Assembly (NCBI GenBank): GCA_977017575.1
Contig: CDRNVI010000043.1
Location: 682,001 to 746,000 of the forward strand
Length of the DNA: 64,000 bases
Source: Paramoeba atlantica
Lineage: Eukaryota > Discosea
Reading direction: 5' to 3'
The notes beneath the pieces were generated by a model that was not told where the DNA came from, ran no database searches, and saw only the letters and a list, made by a program, of their open reading frames with translations. This document shows, piece after piece, positions 47,579 through 57,100 of the stretch (position 1 is its first letter; every line of letters starts with the position of its first letter). A program made the translations under genes and the position numbers.

Positions 47579-49618
47579 CTATTCCTCCAGAGTTGCGATG
47601 GGGTCTTCGGAAGGTGAACGAGCAACCATCATGCGCGCTTGAAAGCGCATAAGGGTTATGTTTAGTTCAGCGAAGATTCGGCTCGTTGCCTCACCTTCCG
47701 AAAGTAGACCCCCCGAGGCGTGCGAACACCTCTCACCGACTTTGCGGAGCACGGCTGAAGCGCTGGGGCTCCAGGCGCCATAACTTTCGACAACCATGGC
47801 CGTAAAGTCGCATCCTGCCTCTACGGCTTCTCGACGCTGCTTGCCCTTCTCCATTGAGGAATAATGTTCGGCAAATGACCCCGCGGCAACCCAGCTAGCG
47901 TTTCGGACTTTGTCCGTATATTTTAATTGCTGAGCATGGGTGACCGCGAAGTCAAGCACAATGGGATTTCCAAGAAAAAGGCTGGGCAAGTATATGTCGC
48001 CAGGTCTGGTGAGGGCCCCGCCTGGGCCCCTGTTCCCGAGACTCTTTTCTCGTTGAGGGGCGAGGCGGGCTCGACTGCACACGTCCGCGAACTGGTCCGT
48101 AACAGCGTTGTGCCTGGTCACAATACCATGGCCATGTTTGCAAGACAGTGCATGGTCCCCTTTGCTGTCAAGGGGGAGCGAGCATTTCGGCATGGGGCAC
48201 GTGCTATCTTCATGGTAGATGTCCACGCCTAACCACCAACGGGCCAAAGTTCGGAATTGTGTGGGGGTAAAGGCGTGCCCAAGGTCTTTCGAAGGAGTCA
48301 CAAAGGCCCAGCTGCTCGCTCCCGTGCCACACTGGGAGATCCACCTTGCACGGGTTCGTGCGTCAGTTGTCTCATATTCCTGGGAAAAGGCATGGGCTGC
48401 AATAGCATAACTGATTACCCGCTGGCGCGGGATCTTCCCTTTGGGCCACTGTGGGGGTAACATGTCCTGGCATTCTTCAGAACCGTAGAGGGGAGTCGAG
48501 AGTGGGTAGGCATCCGTGGGTGTGTTGGCCGTGCGGGAAGTCGTACGAAGAATATGTCCCGGAGGCTCGTCCGGGGGGTGAGGATCATTCCCTGGCGGAG
48601 GGCGCCTTCTCTTCCGGTAGGAGTACGGCGCGCTCAGGGCCTTCTCGCATGGGGCGTTGGGAGTTGTGAGAACACGACCTCGGGGATCGAGGAGAGCAGT
48701 GCCGGCCTTCTGATTGATGTCGAGGATGGCCTCCGAGAAACCTTCAGCGTCTGTGGGATCCCAGGAATCTGTGGCAGAGGCAAAGGCGACGGATGCAACG
48801 TAAGCCGCGGAGGCGTGGAGAGCTGCGGATCTCAGACCTAATCCCCCATGACGCTTCAGTCGCTGTGCTTGAGATTGTGCTGACCTGTCCAGAGGACAGA
48901 TGATTGCCTCTATAGCGGTCATGAGAAAGTCGTCTAAACGGGAGCAAAGGTGAATCAGGGACTGTGGGGGCGTGCTTCTCATGGCATACACCATTTGACA
49001 GAACCCCGCACATTGACGAATTAGGGCAAGCGCGACCTGGGGGTCCTGAATGTTGGTGATGGCATCGAGGGTATCCTCGGCTGGTTCTAGGGCGTGAGAA
49101 AGAAGATAAGCAGAGCAGTGGTCGGCGGATCCTACAGGACTCCCTAGTATGTCAAAGTTCCCCTGCGAATTGATCTTCTCGTCGGGTATGTCTGGGAAGT
49201 AATCAGCCTGGTGGGCCGAGCTGGGGGAAGTAATAATTTCGCATTTCGACGTATTGAGATACAAGCCCCATTGAGGTCCTACTCGGGCGATCGTGTCTAG
49301 GGCGTCTCTAACTTCCTGCGCCTGGCCAACGAGGACGCCATCGTCGAGATACCAGAGTTGGGCGGGAATATCAGTTTGAAGGTTAATGGCTTCTGAGAGC
49401 TTCAGGGCCACTAACGAGAAGAGCAATGGTCCTAGGGGATCGCCCTGTTGTACTCCTTCCTCGGAGGAGATGAATCGGGCCTCGTAGGTAAGAGAGCTGG
49501 GGTCGGAATAGCACCAATTGATCCAAGGGAAGAGTTCCGGGAAATATTCCTGTACTAGTGGAAGGAAGGCAGCCCTGCTTACGTTATTGAAAGCGTTACG
49601 TAGGTCCACTTTGCACAT
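47579..49618 (-). CDS. Family B LINE copy B4, distal RT, CCHC and REL
   Basis: Reads VDLRNAFNNVSRAAFL, GVQQGDPLGPLLFS, catalytic WYLDDGVLVG, LGSPVGSADH, then C..KCSLPLD..GDHALSC..G, RHNAVTDQF, and REL RPGDIYLP..IVLDFAVTHAQQ to the stop at 47,579. 679 codons are open. The ATG at 49,618 is not the true start: MCKV is internal RT sequence, and the frame is cut here by E1. The proximal part lies at 58,863-59,516 with a 12-bp target duplication on both sides. B4 is 5'-truncated further upstream. Confidence 0.85.
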   Translation of the reverse strand: MCKVDLRNAFNNVSRAAFLPLVQEYFPELFPWINWCYSDPSSLTYEARFISSEEGVQQGDPLGPLLFSLVALKLSEAINLQTDIPAQLWYLDDGVLVGQAQEVRDALDTIARVGPQWGLYLNTSKCEIITSPSSAHQADYFPDIPDEKINSQGNFDILGSPVGSADHCSAYLLSHALEPAEDTLDAITNIQDPQVALALIRQCAGFCQMVYAMRSTPPQSLIHLCSRLDDFLMTAIEAIICPLDRSAQSQAQRLKRHGGLGLRSAALHASAAYVASVAFASATDSWDPTDAEGFSEAILDINQKAGTALLDPRGRVLTTPNAPCEKALSAPYSYRKRRRPPPGNDPHPPDEPPGHILRTTSRTANTPTDAYPLSTPLYGSEECQDMLPPQWPKGKIPRQRVISYAIAAHAFSQEYETTDARTRARWISQCGTGASSWAFVTPSKDLGHAFTPTQFRTLARWWLGVDIYHEDSTCPMPKCSLPLDSKGDHALSCKHGHGIVTRHNAVTDQFADVCSRARLAPQREKSLGNRGPGGALTRPGDIYLPSLFLGNPIVLDFAVTHAQQLKYTDKVRNASWVAAGSFAEHYSSMEKGKQRREAVEAGCDFTAMVVESYGAWSPSASAVLRKVGERCSHASGGLLSEGEATSRIFAELNITLMRFQARMMVARSPSEDPIATLEE

Positions 49619-49620
49619 GT

Positions 49621-52600
49621 ATGACCTTTCCTTATTGTAAGACCTTTCCTTATTGTAAGACCTTTCCTTATTGTAAGACCTTTCCTTATTGTAAGACCTT
49701 TCCTTATTGTAAGACCTTTCCTTATTGTAAGACCTTTCCTTATTGTAAGACCTTTCCTTATTGTAAGACCTTTCCTTATTGTAAGACCTTTCCTTATTGT
49801 AAGACCTTTCCTTATTGTAAGACCTTTCCTTATTGTAAGACCTTTCCTTATTGTAAGACCTTTCCTTATTGTAAGACCTTTCCTTATTGTAAGACCTTTC
49901 CTTATTGTAAGACCTTTCCTTATTGTAAGACCTTTCCTTATTGTAAGACCTTTCCTTATTGTAAGACCTTTCCTTATTGTAAGACCTTTCCTTATTGTAA
50001 GACCTTTCCTTATTGTAAGACCTTTCCTTATTGTAAGACCTTTCCTTATTGTAAGACCTTTCCTTATTGTAAGACCTTTCCTTATTGTAAGACCTTTCCT
50101 TATTGTAAGACCTTTCCTTATTGTAAGACCTTTCCTTATTGTAAGACCTTTCCTTATTGTAAGACCTTTCCTTATTGTAAGACCTTTCCTTATTGTAAGA
50201 CCTTTCCTTATTGTAAGACCTTTCCTTATTGTAAGACCTTTCCTTATTGTAAGACCTTTCCTTATTGTAAGACCTTTCCTTATTGTAAGACCTTTCCTTA
50301 TTGTAAGACCTTTCCTTATTGTAAGACCTTTCCTTATTGTAAGACCTTTCCTTATTGTAAGACCTTTCCTTATTGTAAGACCTTTCCTTATTGTAAGACC
50401 TTTCCTTATTGTAAGACCTTTCCTTATTGTAAGACCTTTCCTTATTGTAAGACCTTTCCTTATTGTAAGACCTTTCCTTATTGTAAGACCTTTCCTTATT
50501 GTAAGACCTTTCCTTATTGTAAGACCTTTCCTTATTGTAAGACCTTTCCTTATTGTAAGACCTTTCCTTATTGTAAGACCTTTCCTTATTGTAAGACCTT
50601 TCCTTATTGTAAGACCTTTCCTTATTGTAAGACCTTTCCTTATTGTAAGACCTTTCCTTATTGTAAGACCTTTCCTTATTGTAAGACCTTTCCTTATTGT
50701 AAGACCTTTCCTTATTGTAAGACCTTTCCTTATTGTAAGACCTTTCCTTATTGTAAGACCTTTCCTTATTGTAAGACCTTTCCTTATTGTAAGACCTTTC
50801 CTTATTGTAAGACCTTTCCTTATTGTAAGACCTTTCCTTATTGTAAGACCTTTCCTTATTGTAAGACCTTTCCTTATTGTAAGACCTTTCCTTATTGTAA
50901 GACCTTTCCTTATTGTAAGACCTTTCCTTATTGTAAGACCTTTCCTTATTGTAAGACCTTTCCTTATTGTAAGACCTTTCCTTATTGTAAGACCTTTCCT
51001 TATTGTAAGACCTTTCCTTATTGTAAGACCTTTCCTTATTGTAAGACCTTTCCTTATTGTAAGACCTTTCCTTATTGTAAGACCTTTCCTTATTGTAAGA
51101 CCTTTCCTTATTGTAAGACCTTTCCTTATTGTAAGACCTTTCCTTATTGTAAGACCTTTCCTTATTGTAAGACCTTTCCTTATTGTAAGACCTTTCCTTA
51201 TTGTAAGACCTTTCCTTATTGTAAGACCTTTCCTTATTGTAAGACCTTTCCTTATTGTAAGACCTTTCCTTATTGTAAGACCTTTCCTTATTGTAAGACC
51301 TTTCCTTATTGTAAGACCTTTCCTTATTGTAAGACCTTTCCTTATTGTAAGACCTTTCCTTATTGTAAGACCTTTCCTTATTGTAAGACCTTTCCTTATT
51401 GTAAGACCTTTCCTTATTGTAAGACCTTTCCTTATTGTAAGACCTTTCCTTATTGTAAGACCTTTCCTTATTGTAAGACCTTTCCTTATTGTAAGACCTT
51501 TCCTTATTGTAAGACCTTTCCTTATTGTAAGACCTTTCCTTATTGTAAGACCTTTCCTTATTGTAAGACCTTTCCTTATTGTAAGACCTTTCCTTATTGT
51601 AAGACCTTTCCTTATTGTAAGACCTTTCCTTATTGTAAGACCTTTCCTTATTGTAAGACCTTTCCTTATTGTAAGACCTTTCCTTATTGTAAGACCTTTC
51701 CTTATTGTAAGACCTTTCCTTATTGTAAGACCTTTCCTTATTGTAAGACCTTTCCTTATTGTAAGACCTTTCCTTATTGTAAGACCTTTCCTTATTGTAA
51801 GACCTTTCCTTATTGTAAGACCTTTCCTTATTGTAAGACCTTTCCTTATTGTAAGACCTTTCCTTATTGTAAGACCTTTCCTTATTGTAAGACCTTTCCT
51901 TATTGTAAGACCTTTCCTTATTGTAAGACCTTTCCTTATTGTAAGACCTTTCCTTATTGTAAGACCTTTCCTTATTGTAAGACCTTTCCTTATTGTAAGA
52001 CCTTTCCTTATTGTAAGACCTTTCCTTATTGTAAGACCTTTCCTTATTGTAAGACCTTTCCTTATTGTAAGACCTTTCCTTATTGTAAGACCTTTCCTTA
52101 TTGTAAGACCTTTCCTTATTGTAAGACCTTTCCTTATTGTAAGACCTTTCCTTATTGTAAGACCTTTCCTTATTGTAAGACCTTTCCTTATTGTAAGACC
52201 TTTCCTTATTGTAAGACCTTTCCTTATTGTAAGACCTTTCCTTATTGTAAGACCTTTCCTTATTGTAAGACCTTTCCTTATTGTAAGACCTTTCCTTATT
52301 GTAAGACCTTTCCTTATTGTAAGACCTTTCCTTATTGTAAGACCTTTCCTTATTGTAAGACCTTTCCTTATTGTAAGACCTTTCCTTATTGTAAGACCTT
52401 TCCTTATTGTAAGACCTTTCCTTATTGTAAGACCTTTCCTTATTGTAAGACCTTTCCTTATTGTAAGACCTTTCCTTATTGTAAGACCTTTCCTTATTGT
52501 AAGACCTTTCCTTATTGTAAGACCTTTCCTTATTGTAAGACCTTTCCTTATTGTAAGACCTTTCCTTATTGTAAGACCTTTCCTTATTGTAAGACCTTTC

Positions 52601-54117
52601 CTTATTGTAAGACCTTTCCTTATTGTAAGACCTTTCCTTATTGTAAGACCTTTCCTTATTGTAAGACCTTTCCTTATTGTAAGACCTTTCCTTATTGTAA
52701 GACCTTTCCTTATTGTAAGACCTTTCCTTATTGTAAGACCTTTCCTTATTGTAAGACCTTTCCTTATTGTAAGACCTTTCCTTATTGTAAGACCTTTCCT
52801 TATTGTAAGACCTTTCCTTATTGTAAGACCTTTCCTTATTGTAAGACCTTTCCTTATTGTAAGACCTTTCCTTATTGTAAGACCTTTCCTTATTGTAAGA
52901 CCTTTCCTTATTGTAAGACCTTTCCTTATTGTAAGACCTTTCCTTATTGTAAGACCTTTCCTTATTGTAAGACCTTTCCTTATTGTAAGACCTTTCCTTA
53001 TTGTAAGACCTTTCCTTATTGTAAGACCTTTCCTTATTGTAAGACCTTTCCTTATTGTAAGACCTTTCCTTATTGTAAGACCTTTCCTTATTGTAAGACC
53101 TTTCCTTATTGTAAGACCTTTCCTTATTGTAAGACCTTTCCTTATTGTAAGACCTTTCCTTATTGTAAGACCTTTCCTTATTGTAAGACCTTTCCTTATT
53201 GTAAGACCTTTCCTTATTGTAAGACCTTTCCTTATTGTAAGACCTTTCCTTATTGTAAGACCTTTCCTTATTGTAAGACCTTTCCTTATTGTAAGACCTT
53301 TCCTTATTGTAAGACCTTTCCTTATTGTAAGACCTTTCCTTATTGTAAGACCTTTCCTTATTGTAAGACCTTTCCTTATTGTAAGACCTTTCCTTATTGT
53401 AAGACCTTTCCTTATTGTAAGACCTTTCCTTATTGTAAGACCTTTCCTTATTGTAAGACCTTTCCTTATTGTAAGACCTTTCCTTATTGTAAGACCTTTC
53501 CTTATTGTAAGACCTTTCCTTATTGTAAGACCTTTCCTTATTGTAAGACCTTTCCTTATTGTAAGACCTTTCCTTATTGTAAGACCTTTCCTTATTGTAA
53601 GACCTTTCCTTATTGTAAGACCTTTCCTTATTGTAAGACCTTTCCTTATTGTAAGACCTTTCCTTATTGTAAGACCTTTCCTTATTGTAAGACCTTTCCT
53701 TATTGTAAGACCTTTCCTTATTGTAAGACCTTTCCTTATTGTAAGACCTTTCCTTATTGTAAGACCTTTCCTTATTGTAAGACCTTTCCTTATTGTAAGA
53801 CCTTTCCTTATTGTAAGACCTTTCCTTATTGTAAGACCTTTCCTTATTGTAAGACCTTTCCTTATTGTAAGACCTTTCCTTATTGTAAGACCTTTCCTTA
53901 TTGTAAGACCTTTCCTTATTGTAAGACCTTTCCTTATTGTAAGACCTTTCCTTATTGTAAGACCTTTCCTTATTGTAAGACCTTTCCTTATTGTAAGACC
54001 TTTCCTTATTGTAAGACCTTTCCTTATTGTAAGACCTTTCCTTATTGTAAGACCTTTCCTTATTGTAAGACCTTTCCTTATTGTAAGACCTTTCCTTATT
54101 GTAATCGTTATAATTAG
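49621..54117 (+). CDS. Possible repetitive ORF1 of E1 (TFPYCK repeats), doubtful
   Basis: 1,498 codons: M, then about 249 TFPYCK units, ending NRYN. Because 18 is a multiple of three and the unit has no stop in this frame, an open frame follows automatically, so length is no evidence of coding. Points in favour are that the ATG is within two bases of the element's first base and that the stop lies three bases before the next ATG in the same frame. A product would be rich in Phe, Tyr, Cys and Lys. No known family. Confidence 0.25.
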   Translation: MTFPYCKTFPYCKTFPYCKTFPYCKTFPYCKTFPYCKTFPYCKTFPYCKTFPYCKTFPYCKTFPYCKTFPYCKTFPYCKTFPYCKTFPYCKTFPYCKTFPYCKTFPYCKTFPYCKTFPYCKTFPYCKTFPYCKTFPYCKTFPYCKTFPYCKTFPYCKTFPYCKTFPYCKTFPYCKTFPYCKTFPYCKTFPYCKTFPYCKTFPYCKTFPYCKTFPYCKTFPYCKTFPYCKTFPYCKTFPYCKTFPYCKTFPYCKTFPYCKTFPYCKTFPYCKTFPYCKTFPYCKTFPYCKTFPYCKTFPYCKTFPYCKTFPYCKTFPYCKTFPYCKTFPYCKTFPYCKTFPYCKTFPYCKTFPYCKTFPYCKTFPYCKTFPYCKTFPYCKTFPYCKTFPYCKTFPYCKTFPYCKTFPYCKTFPYCKTFPYCKTFPYCKTFPYCKTFPYCKTFPYCKTFPYCKTFPYCKTFPYCKTFPYCKTFPYCKTFPYCKTFPYCKTFPYCKTFPYCKTFPYCKTFPYCKTFPYCKTFPYCKTFPYCKTFPYCKTFPYCKTFPYCKTFPYCKTFPYCKTFPYCKTFPYCKTFPYCKTFPYCKTFPYCKTFPYCKTFPYCKTFPYCKTFPYCKTFPYCKTFPYCKTFPYCKTFPYCKTFPYCKTFPYCKTFPYCKTFPYCKTFPYCKTFPYCKTFPYCKTFPYCKTFPYCKTFPYCKTFPYCKTFPYCKTFPYCKTFPYCKTFPYCKTFPYCKTFPYCKTFPYCKTFPYCKTFPYCKTFPYCKTFPYCKTFPYCKTFPYCKTFPYCKTFPYCKTFPYCKTFPYCKTFPYCKTFPYCKTFPYCKTFPYCKTFPYCKTFPYCKTFPYCKTFPYCKTFPYCKTFPYCKTFPYCKTFPYCKTFPYCKTFPYCKTFPYCKTFPYCKTFPYCKTFPYCKTFPYCKTFPYCKTFPYCKTFPYCKTFPYCKTFPYCKTFPYCKTFPYCKTFPYCKTFPYCKTFPYCKTFPYCKTFPYCKTFPYCKTFPYCKTFPYCKTFPYCKTFPYCKTFPYCKTFPYCKTFPYCKTFPYCKTFPYCKTFPYCKTFPYCKTFPYCKTFPYCKTFPYCKTFPYCKTFPYCKTFPYCKTFPYCKTFPYCKTFPYCKTFPYCKTFPYCKTFPYCKTFPYCKTFPYCKTFPYCKTFPYCKTFPYCKTFPYCKTFPYCKTFPYCKTFPYCKTFPYCKTFPYCKTFPYCKTFPYCKTFPYCKTFPYCKTFPYCKTFPYCKTFPYCKTFPYCKTFPYCKTFPYCKTFPYCKTFPYCKTFPYCKTFPYCKTFPYCKTFPYCKTFPYCKTFPYCKTFPYCKTFPYCKTFPYCKTFPYCKTFPYCKTFPYCKTFPYCKTFPYCKTFPYCKTFPYCKTFPYCKTFPYCKTFPYCKTFPYCKTFPYCKTFPYCKTFPYCKTFPYCKTFPYCKTFPYCKTFPYCKTFPYCKTFPYCKTFPYCKTFPYCKTFPYCKTFPYCKTFPYCKTFPYCKTFPYCKTFPYCNRYN
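49623..54104 (+). repeat. 18-bp minisatellite, 249 identical units (E1 5' region)
   Basis: Unit GACCTTTCCTTATTGTAA repeated without visible variation over 4,482 bases, exactly 249 units. Each unit has a pyrimidine tract followed by AAG at the unit junction. The whole array is open in one frame from an ATG at 49,621 (repeating TFPYCK) to a stop at 54,115-54,117. Mouse L1 and some other LINEs have tandem 5' promoter monomers, though far longer ones. Here the array could be promoter, splice-acceptor field or coding; the sequence does not decide. Confidence 0.9.
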
Positions 54118-54120
54118 GCC

Positions 54121-57100
54121 ATGGATACCTCCGGCACGGTCAATGAGAGAAAGCGGTGTTCTGACCCGGTTGCTCTTATTGGTCGGTCCAGGTTAGGTCG
54201 GGGCGTCAATTTTTGGCCATCAAAGTCAAAGGTTGGCGTAGCAAAACTCCGTGATCGTGCGGTAACCAGTATGTCCAACACGATTCGTGCGGGGTCTCGT
54301 GTCGCTGTGGTCTGGCGCTGGTCGTTTGCTCAAAGGCTAAAGATGTGGCAAGGGACTGCGAAATTTCGGGCCAAAAATGGTCTATGGCGTATTCGCTATG
54401 ACTGTTGTCCTGGAGTATCGTTTCCTTTTCCCCCTATAGACCCACGAGTAGCGATCTGTGCGGGCCGCGTGGCACCCCCCCGTAAGAAGAAATGTAGGAA
54501 GCACCGTTCTGCGCGACTTCCCCGTCGGAATGGCTCCCCGGCGGTCGAGGAATCTAACCCCATTGCCACGAACAAGACGCTACATCTTGCAACTCTAAAC
54601 GTCACTACCCTGAAACTAAAGGGAACTGATTATTTCTCCCTTCGCAAATCGACACGACTACGGGAAATTATGTCGTACATGGTCGAGCGAGGCCTTGCCC
54701 TCTGTTGCCTTCAGGAAACTCGTGTACAAACCGATATCATTCAAAACATTGCACATCAGACAATTCGTCATGGAAAGTTCGTATTTCATGTTTATATTCA
54801 AGGCGCTATCAAAGGTTACGGTGGACTCATGATTCTAAGCCTATTTGAGCCTGCTCTTGTGTCGCGAATCAGTGATCGGATCCAACAGGTTACTCTAGAC
54901 TTACCAAAATTCCACGGTGTGCTATTCAATGTTTATGCCCCCACGGCGGTGGCAAAAGATGACGTAAAGGAGAAATTTTGCAATGATCTACGTGATGCAT
55001 GGAATCTTAGTAATGCGAAAATAAAACTTGTTCTGGGGGATCTTAATGCGCCACTGACAGATAAGTGTCAGCGAATAATGCGTAAAAATAAGGCACAACA
55101 TCGGCTTACCAATTTACTGTCTGAGCTTGGGGCTCGCGCGGCACATACATCCTGCCCAAGCAGAAAGAAGTGGACTTATACTTTTCAAAATGGAACTGTA
55201 AAACAACTAGACCATATTCTTGTCAACAAACGTTTCGTCACTACCTTACATGGCCACAGAGTTCTCCAACCCCCGGTGCCGACTCGACATCAAATAGTAA
55301 CAGTAAAAACTAAGTTTCGTTGGAAAGCTTCAGTAAATGACGGTAGCTTGCGATTACCGTGGTATCAGTTAAAGGATCCACAAATATGTATGGACTTCAT
55401 ACGCCGTGTGAAAGAGAACTACACCGAACATGCGGAGATAGTTGGGATGAAAAGAAGACGAAATGAGCCAAACCAGAAAATGTCAACCGAAATGCCTGTG
55501 ATATTTCCAAGTGATATTTTGTGGGATAAATTGGAAAAAGCAATTATCATGGCTGCTGAATCTATACCAACGAAGGAGGAAAACATAAACATGTTTGCTT
55601 CAAACGATGAAACTACTACACAGTTGCGAATCCGTGACATTTTCCGTACGTCTCAAAGTCCGCAGAGGTTCGATTCTCTAGTAAAAGAACATAGCATCAC
55701 CGTGAATGAAAATATCACTCAAGAATGCCTGTCTCTACAACAAAACTTTCAAAGATACAAACGTTCTTCTTGGAGACATGTTAAAATGATGACTGGGCAC
55801 ACTTCATCACGCCTCAGACCGCCAGGAAAAACAAAAAGCGAACAATTATGTAATGTGCGATTACACTTTCAGAATACTGTGCAACTAAAGGAGGTAGACA
55901 ACAAGATCAAATTTGCGGAAGCGCCAAAGTCGTTTATCCCTATATCTGATGGACCGTTTGATCTCAATGAATTGACGACTGCTCTTAAAGATATGGCAAC
56001 TGGTAAAGCACCAGGCATTGACTCGATTCCAATTGAAGCCTTACGAGTACTGAACAGCGATCCGTTCATACAATCTATTCTTCTACATTTAATTAATATG
56101 GTTCGTGAGAGCGGAAGAGCGCCACAGACATGGAAACGACTTATCCAAGTCCCAGTTCCGAAAAAAGGCGACTTAGGCAACATGAACAATTGGAGACCAA
56201 TATGTCTAATAGTGCACGCTGCAAAACTCATGAACCGTATGATACTAAATCGAATTCTTCCTACAGTGGATGCTCAATTAAGTGATTGTCAATACGGATT
56301 CCGACCCAATAGAGCAACAACGGGAGCACAAGCAACCCTCATTGAGTTGTGCCAGAAAGCGTCTCGTGAGAATCCTGGTGTTGCGCTAGGCTTCGTGGAT
56401 TTCCGTCAGGCATTTCCTTCAGTCAGCTTTTTCTCCATTCGTGCTGCACTGGAAGCCTTTCACATCCCGCAGCATCTCAGCAGCATGATAATGTCTATGT
56501 ATGAAAAAACAGAAGCAGTTGTACGATGCAAAAGCGGAGTTACTGATACGTTTCCGATCCAGTGTGGCACACTTCAAGGTGATGTTTTGGCCCCTGTCCT
56601 ATTCCTCATGGTTCTGGATCGAGTCATGGCTGAAGTGTATAAGGAAAATGAGTTCGGACTTATCTTGCGAAGGGCGGGCACAAAAAGACAAGGAAAGCCT
56701 GCGCAATGTCTAAATTATTTAGCATACGCGGATGATTTAGTGCTCATATGTCCCTCTCTTACTAATTTGAATCGCGTTATGGAAAGACTGGAACAAACAG
56801 CTGCGAAAGTCAACTTACGTCTCAACATTGGTGTAAATAAAACTGCGTGGATGACAGTAGGTCAAGTGAATGACGCACAAGGAGACTTGATTCTAACGAA
56901 TGGGGGGTTGGTGCCTCGAATCACCGAATATCGATACTTGGGGTTGAAAATTACTAATAAGGGTGTCATTGTAAACTTTGAAGACCGAATTAACTTAGCG
57001 TGGGCTGCAACACATCGCCTACAGTCATTATGGAAATCAGGCCTCACGCTTGTCACAAAATTTCACTTATTCGAATCTCTGGTTTCACCTTTATTGCTGT

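Noticed and set aside
49621-54117. CRISPR-like or host repetitive-protein reading of the 18-bp array
   Set aside because: There are no spacers between units, so it is not CRISPR. The array lies inside the target duplication of E1, so it is element sequence; the open frame follows automatically from a stop-free 18-mer.
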